Positions 7,747-16,969 are shown, counted from the first letter of the stretch. The stretch is 64,000 nt of DNA from Bacillota bacterium (GCA_029101005.1 JAQXQE010000011.1:62001-126000); one strand, 5' to 3'. Notes: generated by a model not told the origin, from the letters alone. A program made the numbers and translations.

Positions 7747-8928
7747 TTAAATGTACTTCTTAAACACCTCACCAAGTACTTTAATACCTTCACGAATCTG
7801 CTCATCCTTAACCATTGTGAAGTTCATTCTGATTGTGTTCTTAACACCCTCGAATGAGAAGAATGACTCACCTGGAATGTAAGCAATACCTGCTGCAACA
7901 GCATCATCAAGGATCTTGTCTGTATCGAGTCCTTCTGGAAGCTCGAGCCAGAGGAACATTCCACCTTCTGGATCTGTGTACTTGATCTCTGGTGGGAAGT
8001 ACTCCTTAATCATCTCTACCATGAGCTCGCAACGCTGCTTGTATACAACCTGGATCTCTCTGATATGCTCCTCAAGATCAAACATGCTGAGGTAGTAGTA
8101 TGTGAGCATCTGTGTGAGCTCTGGGCTCTGCAGGTCATTAGTCTCCTTGAGTTCCTCGATTGCCTTAGCAACCTCTGGTGAAGCGCAAGCCCATGCTACT
8201 CTCATACCAGGGCTCAGGATCTTTGAGAATGAACCGAGGTACATTACCTGGCCCTTCTTATCAAGAGCTCTGAGGTGTGGAAGCTGCTCTCCCTTGAATC
8301 TCAGATCGCCGTAAGGGTTGTCCTCAACAACTACTACATCGTACTTTGATACAACCTCCATGAACTTCTCTCTTCTCTCAAGGCTCCATGCCTTACCTGT
8401 AGGGTTCTGGAAGTTAGGAATTACGTAGATCAGCTTAGCCTTAGGTGTCTCAGCGAGTACTCTCTCGAGATCCTCGATTACGATACCCTCGTCATCTGTG
8501 TCAACACCCTTGAACTCAGCACCGTATGGTCTGAATGCGTTGATAGCTCCAAGGTAACTTGGGTTCTCTGTGATTACTACATCGCCCTCGTCGATGAACA
8601 TCATAGCAGCGAGTCCGAGACCCTGCTGTGAACCTGAGAGTACGCAGATATTATCCTTTGTACACTCAACGCCCTCTCTGTTGTTCATTCTGTCTGTGAG
8701 GAAGTCGAGCAGTGGACCATAACCCTTTGTCAGACCGTAAGCAAATGCCTTAGGGCCTTCCTTCTCGAGCATTGCGTCAGCTGCTTTTCTGAGGTCCTCA
8801 AGTGGATATAGTTCAGGATCAGGAAGTCCTGCTGCGAAAGAAATCATGTTTGGCTTACCAGCGATTCTCTTCTGTACAGCTCTGATACCTGAAGCCTTAA
8901 TGCGGCTCATTCTTACTGAAAATGCCAT
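7747..8928 (-). CDS. PLP-dependent aminotransferase, class I (2-aminoadipate/aromatic type)
   Basis: Fold-type I aminotransferase of 393 residues converting an amino acid to its 2-oxoacid, probably with 2-oxoglutarate as acceptor. Visible elements are NFQNPTG (Asn175, ring-side contact), VEDNPYGDLRF (Asp203, pyridine nitrogen), GSFSKILSPGMRVAW (Lys236, Schiff base) and a late RMNFT (substrate carboxylate Arg). The NPYGDLRF and SFSKIL-PG-R motifs belong to the MocR/LysN/ARO8-like subgroup that acts on aromatic, branched and 2-aminoadipate substrates. It is the middle gene of the buk operon, 12 bp after buk. Context suggests it feeds the 2-oxoacid oxidoreductase; the true substrate is unknown. 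Confidence 0.9.
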   Translation of the reverse strand: MAFSVRMSRIKASGIRAVQKRIAGKPNMISFAAGLPDPELYPLEDLRKAADAMLEKEGPKAFAYGLTKGYGPLLDFLTDRMNNREGVECTKDNICVLSGSQQGLGLAAMMFIDEGDVVITENPSYLGAINAFRPYGAEFKGVDTDDEGIVIEDLERVLAETPKAKLIYVIPNFQNPTGKAWSLERREKFMEVVSKYDVVVVEDNPYGDLRFKGEQLPHLRALDKKGQVMYLGSFSKILSPGMRVAWACASPEVAKAIEELKETNDLQSPELTQMLTYYYLSMFDLEEHIREIQVVYKQRCELMVEMIKEYFPPEIKYTDPEGGMFLWLELPEGLDTDKILDDAVAAGIAYIPGESFFSFEGVKNTIRMNFTMVKDEQIREGIKVLGEVFKKYI

Positions 8929-8940
8929 TATATGCCTCCT

Positions 8941-10002
8941 TTATTTGTATTCCTTCGCTGGCTCTTCTCCATTCATAACACGGAGTGAACCCTTAGCGAG
9001 TGCTACCATCTCATACTCACCTGCAACAACCTCTGTTGGTGCAACACATGCTGTGAGTCTAGCAATCTCATCTGTTACATACTTTGAATGTGCGATTCCT
9101 CCTGTAACGATGATTCTGTCAACTGGTCCCTCAAGTGAAGGAACGTATGAGCAGATCTCCTTAGCTGTGTGGTAGATGAATGCGTCATATATGAGCTTAG
9201 CCTTCTCATCTCCCTCAGCGATTCTCTTCTCAACTTCTCTTGAATCCTTTGTTCCGAGGTAGTCATACATACCAGCGAACTTACTGATCTTGTTAACCAT
9301 CTCTGACTCAGTGTACTTACCTGAGTAGCAGAGCTGAACGAGTGGATATGTTGGAAGTGATCCGCAACGCTCAGGTGAGAAAGGTCCGTTTGTTCTTCCG
9401 CCTGAACCGTCTACCATCTTACCATTCTTGTGTGCGCAGATTGAGATTCCTGAACCGAGGTGAGCAACGATGAAGTTGCACTCCTCATACTTCTTGCCAA
9501 TCTTCTCTGCGATTGATCTTGCAACAGCCTTGTGGTTGAGTGCGTGGAACCAAGCTGGTCTCTCGAGTTCTGAGATTCCTGTGATTCTTGCCTTGTCAAT
9601 CATCTCGTCTACAGCAACTGGGTCAACGATGAATGATGGAACACCAATCTCATCTCCGATTGCCTTAGCGATTACTGCTCCAAGGTTTGAAGCATGCTCT
9701 CCACATACTGCGTTTCTGAAGTCCTCGATTAGAAGATCATTAACTGCGTATGTTCCTCCCTCAACAGGTCTGCAGAGTCCGCCCCTTCCTGCTACGCATC
9801 CGAATTCCTTGATCTCATAGCCAGCCTTCTCAACTGTATCAATAATCAGATTCTTTCTGTATTCGAACTCGTCAAAAACGTGTGGGAATGGCTTCAGTTC
9901 CTCAGCTGTATGGTCAATAGACGCCTTGAAAACTTCCTGCTCATCCTCGAACACAGCAATCTTGGTGCTTGTTCCACCTGGATTAATGATCAGAATTTTC
10001 AT
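8941..10002 (-). CDS. buk: Butyrate kinase (acyl-phosphate kinase)
   Basis: ASKHA-fold kinase of 353 residues, the normal length for Buk, catalysing acyl phosphate + ADP to acid + ATP. The N-terminal phosphate-binding loop is INPGGTSTKIAVF; IVAHLGSGISICAHKNGKMVDGSG holds the central phosphate and catalytic motifs in two blocks, and VTGGIA is the adenosine motif. The start at 10002 follows GGGAGG. It is first in its operon under a consensus promoter. In amino acid fermenters this enzyme class also uses isobutyryl-, isovaleryl- or 2-methylbutyryl-phosphate, which fits the neighbouring oxidoreductase. No phosphotransbutyrylase is present in the window. Confidence 0.93.
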   Translation of the reverse strand: MKILIINPGGTSTKIAVFEDEQEVFKASIDHTAEELKPFPHVFDEFEYRKNLIIDTVEKAGYEIKEFGCVAGRGGLCRPVEGGTYAVNDLLIEDFRNAVCGEHASNLGAVIAKAIGDEIGVPSFIVDPVAVDEMIDKARITGISELERPAWFHALNHKAVARSIAEKIGKKYEECNFIVAHLGSGISICAHKNGKMVDGSGGRTNGPFSPERCGSLPTYPLVQLCYSGKYTESEMVNKISKFAGMYDYLGTKDSREVEKRIAEGDEKAKLIYDAFIYHTAKEICSYVPSLEGPVDRIIVTGGIAHSKYVTDEIARLTACVAPTEVVAGEYEMVALAKGSLRVMNGEEPAKEYK

Positions 10003-10043
10003 TTACTTTCCTCCCTTAAATAGAGCTTGTCATTTCGCATAGT

Positions 10044-10068
10044 GTTCTATTCTGCGGAACGCTATTCT
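10044..10068. promoter_or_regulatory. Proposed operator upstream of buk
   Basis: GTTC-N9-GAAC (10044-10060) followed by GGAACGCTATTCT (10056-10068), the same two-part layout as at 4063-4087. It starts a few bases after the predicted transcription start of the buk promoter. Confidence 0.5.
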
Positions 10069-10079
10069 ATTATGGTTAA

Positions 10080-10108
10080 ATTATATTGCGGTACCCCACT
10101 AATGTCAA
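10080..10108 (-). promoter_or_regulatory. Consensus sigma-A promoter of the buk operon
   Basis: Minus strand: -35 TTGACA (10103-10108), 17-bp spacer, -10 TATAAT (10080-10085), both perfect. The start is near 10073. A promoter this strong would normally need a repressor, consistent with the operator just downstream. Confidence 0.85.
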
Positions 10109-10148
10109 CTATTGACTTCACATAATCTCCATATTTTCGATAAAAAAA

Positions 10149-10178
10149 ACAGAGCGCAGACAAGAGTCTGCACTCTGT
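10149..10178 (-). terminator. Intrinsic terminator of the hrcA-grpE-dnaK-dnaJ operon
   Basis: Minus-strand stem ACAGAGTGCAGAC / GTCTGCGCTCTGT followed by a run of eight T, 20 bp after the dnaJ stop. Confidence 0.9.
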
Positions 10179-10196
10179 TCTTTTATCTAATACAAC

Positions 10197-11321
10197 CTAG
10201 AACTTCAGCTTGCCGAAAGCTTCTTTCTTAGGCAGCGATTCCTCGCTCATAGCTGCCGCCATGGTCTTAATCGCTTTCTTCTCCTTTGAGGAGAGCTTAG
10301 TTGGAATCTCTACGAACACTTTAACATAGAGGTCGCCCTTGCGGCCCGTTCTTGGGTCTGCTACACCCTTACCTCTGAGTCTGAACTCAGAGCCCGACTG
10401 TGTTCCAGCAGGGATTGTGTAGCTGTAGCTCTCACCGAAGCCAGGAACCTTAAGCTTATCGCCGAGCACCGCCTGATCGTACGAGATAGGCATGTCGAGA
10501 TAGAGGTTATTACCTTTTCTCTTATATGTGCTGTGCGGTCTTACATTACAGATTATGTAGAGATCACCCTCTGGACCTCCATTAACACCTGGCTCACCCT
10601 GTCCGCGAAGTGTGATGATGCTGTCTGTATCTACTCCAGCTGGAATATCTACTTTAATCTTCACAGACTTGCGTGTTGAGCCTGCGCCACCGCAGTCAGG
10701 ACATGGTGTATCGATTGTGTAACCAGTACCCTGGCACTTTGGACAGGTTGTGACATTCTGGAATCTTCCGAATGGAGTGTTGCTCACCTGAGATACCTGA
10801 CCGCTTCCTCCACACTGCGAGCATGTACTCTTGCTTGTGCCTGGAGCTGTACCCTCACCATTACAGGTCTTACATCTCACGTTCTTGTTGAGCTCAATCT
10901 CCTTAGTGCATCCGAAGATAGCTTCTGTGAAGTCGAGTGTAACAGTCTTCTGCAGGTCACGACCCTTCTGAGGGCCATTTCTTCTGCGTCTTCCGCCACC
11001 GAATGCTCCACCGAACATATCGAAGATATCCTCGAAGCCGCCCATTCCACCGAAGCCACCGAAGCCGCCGCCTCCGAAACCACCAGCGTTAGGATCTACA
11101 CCTGCATGTCCGAATCGGTCATACATATCCTTCTTCTGAGGGTCAGAGAGTACCTCGTATGCCTCGTTAACTTCTTTGAACTTCTCCTCGGCTTCTTTAT
11201 TGTCAGGGTTCCTGTCAGGATGGTACTTCATCGCCATCTTGCGGTACGCCTTCTTGATTTCATCATCCGAGGCGCCCTTATGAATACCGAGCACCTCGTA
11301 AAAATCTCTCTTATCAGCCAT
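10197..11321 (-). CDS. dnaJ: Chaperone DnaJ
   Basis: Hsp40 co-chaperone of 374 residues that delivers unfolded protein to DnaK and stimulates its ATPase. The J domain spans residues 1-70 with HPD at 34-36. A Gly/Phe-rich linker follows ([17 protein letters not shown], then GRRRR). The zinc domain has four CxxCxGxG repeats ([32 protein letters not shown]), followed by two C-terminal beta domains. Type I DnaJ, full length. Its ATG overlaps the dnaK stop by one base (TAATG), so translation is coupled. Last gene of the CIRCE-controlled operon. Confidence 0.98.
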   Translation of the reverse strand: MADKRDFYEVLGIHKGASDDEIKKAYRKMAMKYHPDRNPDNKEAEEKFKEVNEAYEVLSDPQKKDMYDRFGHAGVDPNAGGFGGGGFGGFGGMGGFEDIFDMFGGAFGGGRRRRNGPQKGRDLQKTVTLDFTEAIFGCTKEIELNKNVRCKTCNGEGTAPGTSKSTCSQCGGSGQVSQVSNTPFGRFQNVTTCPKCQGTGYTIDTPCPDCGGAGSTRKSVKIKVDIPAGVDTDSIITLRGQGEPGVNGGPEGDLYIICNVRPHSTYKRKGNNLYLDMPISYDQAVLGDKLKVPGFGESYSYTIPAGTQSGSEFRLRGKGVADPRTGRKGDLYVKVFVEIPTKLSSKEKKAIKTMAAAMSEESLPKKEAFGKLKF

Positions 11322-13198
11322 TACTTATCCTCGTCAACTACCTCATAGTCTGCCTCAAAAGTACTGCCCTGTGGACCAGCCTGTGCACCAGCATCAGCTC
11401 CCATTCCACCGAAGCCTGACATATCAGGACCAGCCTGTCCGTCAGCAGCCTGCTGTGCAGCCTGAGCCTCCTGGTAGATTCTTGCTGAGATTGGGTAGAA
11501 TGCGTTTGTCAGAGCCTCGATCTTAGCCTTCATGCCCTCAACATCGTTAGCGTCTACAGCAGCCTGAAGGTCTGCTCTTGCAGCCTCAACAGCAGCCTTC
11601 TCATCTGCAGTTGCCTTGTCCTCGAGATCCTTCATCTGCTTCTCTGTCTCGAAGAGCATTGTCTCAGCCTGGTTCTTTGTTTCAACCTCTTCCTTACGCT
11701 TCTTGTCCTCCTCAGCGTACATCTCAGCTTCCTTGATCTTAGCGTTGATCTCGTCCTCTGTGAGCTTTGTTGATGAAGTGATTGTGATCTTCTGCTCCTT
11801 ACCTGTTCCGAGGTCCTTAGCACTTACGTTAACGATACCGTTAGCATCGATATCGAAGCTTACCTCGATCTGTGGAATTCCACGAGGAGCTGGAGCGATT
11901 CCTGTGAGCTGGAATCTTCCGAGTGTGATATTGCCAGTTGCCATCTCTCTCTCACCCTGCATTACGTGGATATCTACTGTTGTCTGATTATCAGCAGCAG
12001 TTGAGAAGATCTGGCTCTTCTTTGTAGGGATTGTTGTGTTTCTCTCGATGAGCTTAGTAGCTACTCCACCAAGTGTCTCGATTGAGAGTGACAGTGGTGT
12101 TACGTCGAGAAGGAGTACGTCGTTAACCTCTCCTGTGAGTACTCCAGCCTGGATAGCAGCTCCAACAGCTACACACTCATCAGGGTTGATTCCCTTGAAT
12201 GGCTCCTTACCTGTTACTCTCTGAACTGCAGCCTGTACTGCAGGGATTCTTGTTGAACCACCTACGAGGATAACCTTTGCGAGATCAGCGCTTGTTACGC
12301 CAGCATCCTTCATAGCCTTGTTCATTGGCTCGATTGATCTCTCAACGAGGTTAGCTGTGAGCTGATCGAATCTAGCTCTTGTGAGATCCATATCCATGTG
12401 GAGAGGACCCTCAGCTGTTACTGTGATGAATGGGAGGTTGATCTTTGTTGTCTGTGCGCTTGAGAGCTCCTTCTTAGCCTTCTCAGCAGCCTCCTTCAGT
12501 CTCTGAAGAGCCATGTTGTCAGCTCTGAGGTCTACGCCGTGCTCCTTCTGGAAGCTGTCAGCGAGGAAGTTCATGATAGCGTTGTCGAAGTCATCTCCTC
12601 CGAGCATTGTGTCTCCGTTAGTAGCGAGTACCTCAAATACTCCGTCTCCGAGCTCAAGTACTGATACATCGAATGTACCACCACCCAGGTCGTATACGAG
12701 GATCTTCTGTGATGAGTCACCCTTATCGAGTCCGTATGCGAGCGAAGCAGCTGTTGGCTCGTTGATGATTCTCTTAACATCGAGACCAGCGATCTTACCA
12801 GCATCCTTTGTTGCCTGCTTCTGAGCATCTGAGAAGTAAGCAGGTACTGTGATTACAGCCTCTGTTACCTTCTCTCCGAGGTATGCCTCAGCGTCAGCCT
12901 TGAGCTTGCCGAGAATCATTGCTGAGATATCCTGTGGTGTGTAGTTCTTACCGTCGATTGATACAGTATAGTTCTCACCCATGTGTCTCTTGATTGAAGA
13001 GATTGTTCTGTCAGGGTTTGTGATAGCCTGTCTCTTAGCTGTCTCTCCTACGAGTCTCTCGCCGTTCTTTGTGAAAGCTACAACTGACGGTGTAGTTCTC
13101 ATTCCCTCTGCGTTAGCGATTACTACTGGCTCACCACCCTCGAGTACTGAAACGCAGCTGTTAGTTGTTCCAAGGTCAATTCCAATAATCTTTGCCAT
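11321..13198 (-). CDS. dnaK: Chaperone DnaK (Hsp70)
   Basis: Hsp70 of 625 residues. The ATPase domain starts [17 protein letters not shown] and contains [14 protein letters not shown]-like and [15 protein letters not shown] phosphate motifs. The substrate domain begins after [17 protein letters not shown], and the C-terminal lid ends in a low-complexity Ala/Gln/Gly tail with acidic EVVDEDK. The 24-residue gap after the first ATPase lobe typical of Gram-positive DnaK is consistent with the short length. It is third in the hrcA-grpE-dnaK-dnaJ operon, 47 bp after grpE, with AGGAGG before the ATG. Confidence 0.98.
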   Translation of the reverse strand: MAKIIGIDLGTTNSCVSVLEGGEPVVIANAEGMRTTPSVVAFTKNGERLVGETAKRQAITNPDRTISSIKRHMGENYTVSIDGKNYTPQDISAMILGKLKADAEAYLGEKVTEAVITVPAYFSDAQKQATKDAGKIAGLDVKRIINEPTAASLAYGLDKGDSSQKILVYDLGGGTFDVSVLELGDGVFEVLATNGDTMLGGDDFDNAIMNFLADSFQKEHGVDLRADNMALQRLKEAAEKAKKELSSAQTTKINLPFITVTAEGPLHMDMDLTRARFDQLTANLVERSIEPMNKAMKDAGVTSADLAKVILVGGSTRIPAVQAAVQRVTGKEPFKGINPDECVAVGAAIQAGVLTGEVNDVLLLDVTPLSLSIETLGGVATKLIERNTTIPTKKSQIFSTAADNQTTVDIHVMQGEREMATGNITLGRFQLTGIAPAPRGIPQIEVSFDIDANGIVNVSAKDLGTGKEQKITITSSTKLTEDEINAKIKEAEMYAEEDKKRKEEVETKNQAETMLFETEKQMKDLEDKATADEKAAVEAARADLQAAVDANDVEGMKAKIEALTNAFYPISARIYQEAQAAQQAADGQAGPDMSGFGGMGADAGAQAGPQGSTFEADYEVVDEDK

Positions 13199-13245
13199 TT
13201 GTCTATATCCTCCTAGTATCTATATCAATGGATTAATTAACTATA

Positions 13246-13818
13246 TTATTCGGCAACCGCAACCATTGATGGTCTGATTACCTTCTTGTTAAGTGAGTAT
13301 CCCTTCTGAAGCACTGTGCAAACCTTGCCTGACTCATGCTCTGTTGAAGCCTGTGTCATAACTGCGTTGTGCTTAGTTGGATCGAACTCTTCTCCGAGAG
13401 CCTCAACCTCTGCAAGGCCAGCCTTCTCAAGAGCTGTTCTCATCTGATCGAAGATCAGCTTCATACCCTTAGCATATGACTCAGGGTCTGCCGCCGAATC
13501 TGCCTCAAGCGCTCTCTCGAAATTGTCGAGAACCGGCAGAAGGTCTGCAACAATCTTCTCATTCGCATATGCGTGGATGTCGCTCTTCTCCTTAGCTGTG
13601 CGCTTCTTGAAGTTCTGGAACTCTGCCATCAGTCTCATATAGCGCTCACTCTCCTGCTCTTCTGCACTTGGAGCGTCTGCCTCAGCAGCTTCCGCAGTAG
13701 CCTCTTCAGCTGTATCTTCAGATTCCTCTGTCTCAGGCGCCTCGACCTTCTCTTCAGGATTAGCTGTCTCTTCCTTGAGCTCTTCCTCGAAGATCTCTGT
13801 CTTCATCTCTTCTGTCAT
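13246..13818 (-). CDS. grpE: Nucleotide exchange factor GrpE
   Basis: GrpE homodimer exchanges ADP for ATP on DnaK. The 190-residue protein has a long acidic disordered N-terminus (about residues 1-55, mostly Glu/Ala), then the dimerising helix (RYMRLMAEFQNFKKRTAKEK) and the C-terminal beta-wing (GEEFDPTKHNAVM ... VLQKGYSLNKKVIRPSMV), all canonical. Its ATG is 3 bases after the hrcA stop, with AAAGGATG overlapping the end of hrcA. Confidence 0.97.
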   Translation of the reverse strand: MTEEMKTEIFEEELKEETANPEEKVEAPETEESEDTAEEATAEAAEADAPSAEEQESERYMRLMAEFQNFKKRTAKEKSDIHAYANEKIVADLLPVLDNFERALEADSAADPESYAKGMKLIFDQMRTALEKAGLAEVEALGEEFDPTKHNAVMTQASTEHESGKVCTVLQKGYSLNKKVIRPSMVAVAE

Positions 13819-13821
13819 TAA

Positions 13822-14862
13822 TTATTCATCCTTTCCATCACCCAGCTTGAAAGATTCGCTGAGATTATTTGTGAGATATTCCATTATCGATGTAACTTCA
13901 TCGTACTTCATTCTCGTAGGTCCGATAACTCCTACCTTACCAACGAGCTTGCCGTCTACGTGATATGACGCTGTAATCAGCGAACAATCCTTCATTGAAT
14001 CCGACATATTCTCCTCACCGATAGTTACGATTATGCCATCACCTCTGCTCAGCATATTCCTTGTGAACTCCTCCTTCTTGCTGAAGAGTTCCAGGAAGTC
14101 TCTCGCCTTATCGATGCTTGAATACTCTGGAATGTTGAAGATGTTCATCAATCCCTCTGTGTACAGGTTGACATTCAGCATATCCTCGAGTGTCTTCATG
14201 AAGCTTGGCATTACGTTGCCGGAGAACAGGTTCATCGCCTCGATGTCTGTTCCAATGTCCTCGATGATATTAGCCTTGAGAGCCTCATCGATTGTAGTGC
14301 CCTTATAATGAACTGTCATCGTCTTACTCAGAATCTCAAGTGTCTCTGCTGTGTAAGGAACGTTGACTCTCATCGTTGTATTTGTAATGCTGCCACTGTC
14401 TGCGACAATCATCATGACTATTGTTCTCTCATCAACTGGCAGGAGCTTGATGAAATTCAGTGTGTCCTGATTGTTGACTGGTGTCATCGCGAAGGATGCC
14501 AGATGAGTAATTTCAGAGAGAAGCTCCGCTGCATGTCTAATCGTTGCGTTGAATTCCGCTCTGTCAGCATGAAGCTTATCTCTGATGGCTCTCTTCTCTC
14601 TTGTGGTCAGATTCCTCTTCTGCATCAGATTATTAACATATAATCTGTAAGCCTTGTCAGAAGGTATTCTTCCCGCAGATGTGTGAGGATGTGTGAGGTA
14701 ACCCATCTCCTCAAGGTCTGCCATCTCATTACGGATAGTCGCAGGACTTACGCCGAGATTGTACTTCTTCGAAATAGATCTTGAACCTACAGGCTCAGCA
14801 TTCTGAACGTAGTCGCTGATAACCGCCTGAAGAATCTGCAATTGTCTTTCGGTTAAATCCAT
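13822..14862 (-). CDS. hrcA: Heat-inducible transcription repressor HrcA
   Basis: Repressor of class I heat-shock genes, binding CIRCE and folding with GroEL help. I chose ATG at 14862 (MDLTERQLQILQAV, 346 residues) because it follows AAGGAGGTGG; the GTG at 14895 would lie inside the CIRCE element. The N-terminal winged helix contains SRSISKKYNLGVSPATIRNEMADLEEMGYL; the GAF-like centre and C-terminal dimerisation region follow (GVIGPTRMKYDEVTSIM). First gene of its operon, therefore autoregulated. Confidence 0.96.
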   Translation of the reverse strand: MDLTERQLQILQAVISDYVQNAEPVGSRSISKKYNLGVSPATIRNEMADLEEMGYLTHPHTSAGRIPSDKAYRLYVNNLMQKRNLTTREKRAIRDKLHADRAEFNATIRHAAELLSEITHLASFAMTPVNNQDTLNFIKLLPVDERTIVMMIVADSGSITNTTMRVNVPYTAETLEILSKTMTVHYKGTTIDEALKANIIEDIGTDIEAMNLFSGNVMPSFMKTLEDMLNVNLYTEGLMNIFNIPEYSSIDKARDFLELFSKKEEFTRNMLSRGDGIIVTIGEENMSDSMKDCSLITASYHVDGKLVGKVGVIGPTRMKYDEVTSIMEYLTNNLSESFKLGDGKDE

Positions 14863-14884
14863 GGCCACCTCCTTTCTTGTTTTG

Positions 14885-14911
14885 TTAGCACTCACTCAGT
14901 TGGAGTGCTAA
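14885..14911. promoter_or_regulatory. CIRCE operator
   Basis: TTAGCACTC-N9-GAGTGCTAA, an exact match to the CIRCE consensus. It begins about 4 bp downstream of the predicted transcription start and 23 bp upstream of the hrcA ATG, so HrcA bound here blocks the whole operon. Confidence 0.97.
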
Positions 14912-14922
14912 TTACAATTCAC

Positions 14923-14951
14923 AATATACTCTTAATATGCGATATAGTCAA
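14923..14951 (-). promoter_or_regulatory. Sigma-A promoter of the heat-shock operon
   Basis: Minus strand: TTGACT (14946-14951), 17-bp spacer, TATATT (14923-14928), just upstream of CIRCE. Confidence 0.85.
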
Positions 14952-14995
14952 CAGTTGTGAATGTGTTTTTTGAGTGAATTATGATTTTTGTCCAT

Positions 14996-15023
14996 CATAA
15001 AAGGAACAGCCTCAGCTGTTCCT
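14996..15023 (-). terminator. Intrinsic terminator after potD and the PIN remnant
   Basis: Minus-strand stem AGGAACAGC / GCTGTTCCT with a TGAG loop, followed by TTTAT. The T-tract is short. Confidence 0.65.
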
Positions 15024-15029
15024 CTCTAA

Positions 15030-15125
15030 CTACAGGTCATAATGATTAAGTAGTTCTGAAGGACCGTACACCGGAATAGCACTTTCGGCATGTCCCTTCT
15101 TATCTCTAGTTACTATGCAATCCGC
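15030..15125 (-). pseudogene. Remnant of a PIN-domain (VapC-like) protein, C-terminal 31 codons
   Basis: Immediately after the potD stop, the minus strand reads ADCIVTRDKKGHAESAIPVY and then GPSELLNHYDL before a TAG. This matches the end of PIN nucleases: Ala-Asp-x-Ile-Val-Thr-x-Asp (an acidic active-site block) and the closing Pro-x-Glu-Leu-Leu. There is no start codon or upstream PIN sequence; the frame begins 3 bases after potD. The usual explanation is deletion of a VapBC-type toxin-antitoxin pair, leaving the tail and its terminator attached to the polyamine operon. Too short to be functional. Confidence 0.55.
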
Positions 15126-15128
15126 TCC

Positions 15129-16190
15129 TTAGTTAGCCTTTACCTTCTTCCAGTAGTTGCTGTAGAGCTCCATTACGTCTGTGCTCATGCTCTTGAGTGA
15201 GTGACATTTTCTGAGAGCATCCTGGCTTGGGAAGATTGCAGGATTATTGAGAGCATCCTGGTCGATGAGTGACAGGCAGGCCTTATTTGGTGTTGTGTAG
15301 TAGAGATAATCGAAGTTTGTTGCAGCAACCTCCTTCTTGCAGAGGAAGTTGATCCAAGCCTCAGCATTATCCTTGTTCTCAGCTGATGCTGGGATTGCCC
15401 ATGAATCGATGAAGAACTCTGTTCCTTCCTTAGGGATGATTACATCTACGTCCTCATTGAGGTCTGTGATGTATGAGTACTCTCCATTCCATACTACTCC
15501 GATTGCAGCTGAGCCATCAGCGAGCAGTTCTCTAGCATCGTCGTTAGCGTACTTGTATACGAGCGGCTTCTGTGCGATGAGGTCCTTGCTTGCCTCTGCA
15601 ATCTCTGCCTCATTTGTGGTGTTCATATCGTAGCCTCTTCTGAGGAGAGCAATCATGAATGCATCTCTAACGCTGTTAGGCATTACGATATTCTCCTTGA
15701 ACTGTGGATCCCAGAGGTCGTCCCATGAATCGATAACTGTATCTCCTACCATCTTCTTGTTGTATGCGAGTCCTGCATAACCAACCTGGTAAGGAACACT
15801 GTACTTATTACCTGGATCGAAGATCGCTGACTTCTCCATATACAGATCGTCAATATTTACAATCTCAGGTACGTTGTCGTAGTTAATCTCTGCAAGAAGA
15901 TCCTCAGAGATCATCTTCTCAATCATATAATCCGATGTGCAGATTACGTCATATGAAACCGCGCCGTTAGCGAGCATTGTGTAGAGCTCCTCAGCTGTAT
16001 CGTATGTATCCTGAACAACAGAGATACCAGTCTCCGCCTCGAACTCAGCTACGATCTCTGGATCATAGTAGTCACCATAGCAGATAAGGTTGAGCTCACC
16101 ATTTGAGCCACCACCACATGAAGTAAATGTAAATGCTACTGTAAGCATAAGAGCGCCCACGAGCACAAGGCTAATAAGTCTTCTTCTCAC
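15129..16190 (-). CDS. potD: Spermidine/putrescine ABC transporter, substrate-binding lipoprotein
   Basis: Extracellular polyamine-binding protein of 353 residues. The signal peptide is basic MRRR plus a hydrophobic stretch ending TFTSC, with Cys25 the probable lipidated residue (Phe at -3 is a weak lipobox). The mature part has the PotD/PotF pattern: LNLICYGDYYDPEIVAEFE, DVICTSDYMIEKM and a late AWINFLCKKEVA. It follows potC by 2 bp and is the last intact gene of the operon. The polyamine is inferred from the family; spermidine versus putrescine is not decided. Confidence 0.92.
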   Translation of the reverse strand: MRRRLISLVLVGALMLTVAFTFTSCGGGSNGELNLICYGDYYDPEIVAEFEAETGISVVQDTYDTAEELYTMLANGAVSYDVICTSDYMIEKMISEDLLAEINYDNVPEIVNIDDLYMEKSAIFDPGNKYSVPYQVGYAGLAYNKKMVGDTVIDSWDDLWDPQFKENIVMPNSVRDAFMIALLRRGYDMNTTNEAEIAEASKDLIAQKPLVYKYANDDARELLADGSAAIGVVWNGEYSYITDLNEDVDVIIPKEGTEFFIDSWAIPASAENKDNAEAWINFLCKKEVAATNFDYLYYTTPNKACLSLIDQDALNNPAIFPSQDALRKCHSLKSMSTDVMELYSNYWKKVKAN

Positions 16191-16192
16191 GT

Positions 16193-16969
16193 CTATGCAA
16201 CCTCCTCTTCTTTATTACTCTTGAAATTAACAACCAGAAGAGCCACGAAGGCAATCACGAAGATCAGAGTAGACAGCGCGAAGAGCGACGGTCTGATTCC
16301 AACCTTAACCTGGCTGTATATGATTGTCGAAATTGTGTTGATACCAGCACCTCTTGTGAAGTAGGTGATGATGAAGTCGTCTACTGACATTGTGAATGAC
16401 AGCAGGAAGCCCGAGAGAATTCCTGGCATTAGCTCTGGAATTACAATCTTGCGGAAAGCATATCTCTTGCTTGCTCCAAGATCCATTGCAGCTTCGTACA
16501 GTCTGTCAGTCTTTCTGTTCATTCTCGGTCTTACCGAGAGCACTACGTAAGGGATTGAGAATGTTACGTGTGCGAACAGGATTGTTCCGTAGCCCTGCGG
16601 AATGTGGAGCAACAGGAAGAAAAGCATAAGCGAGATTCCCGTTACGATGTCCGCATTGAGCATAGGGATATTATTGAAGCCCAGAACTACATTCTGTGAC
16701 TTTGGTCTCATTGCACTGAGTCCAATTACCGCAGTTGTTCCAATGATAGTCGCAATCAGCGATGCAAGAATCGCGATTGAGAATGTGTTACCAACTGCGC
16801 TCATCAGCAGTCTGTTGTGGAAGAGTTCCTGATACCACTGGAGGGAGAATCCCGTCCATACAGACATTGACTTAGCCTCATTGAACGAAAGAACAATGAG
16901 AGCGAAGATAGGCAGGTAGAGGAAAAGCATTACCAGCCCAACATATATGTAACTGATTGTCTTCTTCAT
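16193..16969 (-). CDS. potC: Spermidine/putrescine ABC transporter permease PotC
   Basis: Inner-membrane permease of 258 residues with six hydrophobic segments. The EAA loop that docks on PotA is EAAMDLGASKRYAFRKIVIP followed by ELMPGI. The start codon overlaps the potB stop by one base. It pairs with PotB to form the translocation channel. Confidence 0.95.
   Translation of the reverse strand: MKKTISYIYVGLVMLFLYLPIFALIVLSFNEAKSMSVWTGFSLQWYQELFHNRLLMSAVGNTFSIAILASLIATIIGTTAVIGLSAMRPKSQNVVLGFNNIPMLNADIVTGISLMLFFLLLHIPQGYGTILFAHVTFSIPYVVLSVRPRMNRKTDRLYEAAMDLGASKRYAFRKIVIPELMPGILSGFLLSFTMSVDDFIITYFTRGAGINTISTIIYSQVKVGIRPSLFALSTLIFVIAFVALLVVNFKSNKEEEVA

Noticed and set aside
14863-14895. GTG start 33 bp upstream for HrcA
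   Set aside because: It would place the start codon inside the CIRCE operator and has no ribosome site; ATG 14862 has AAGGAGG.
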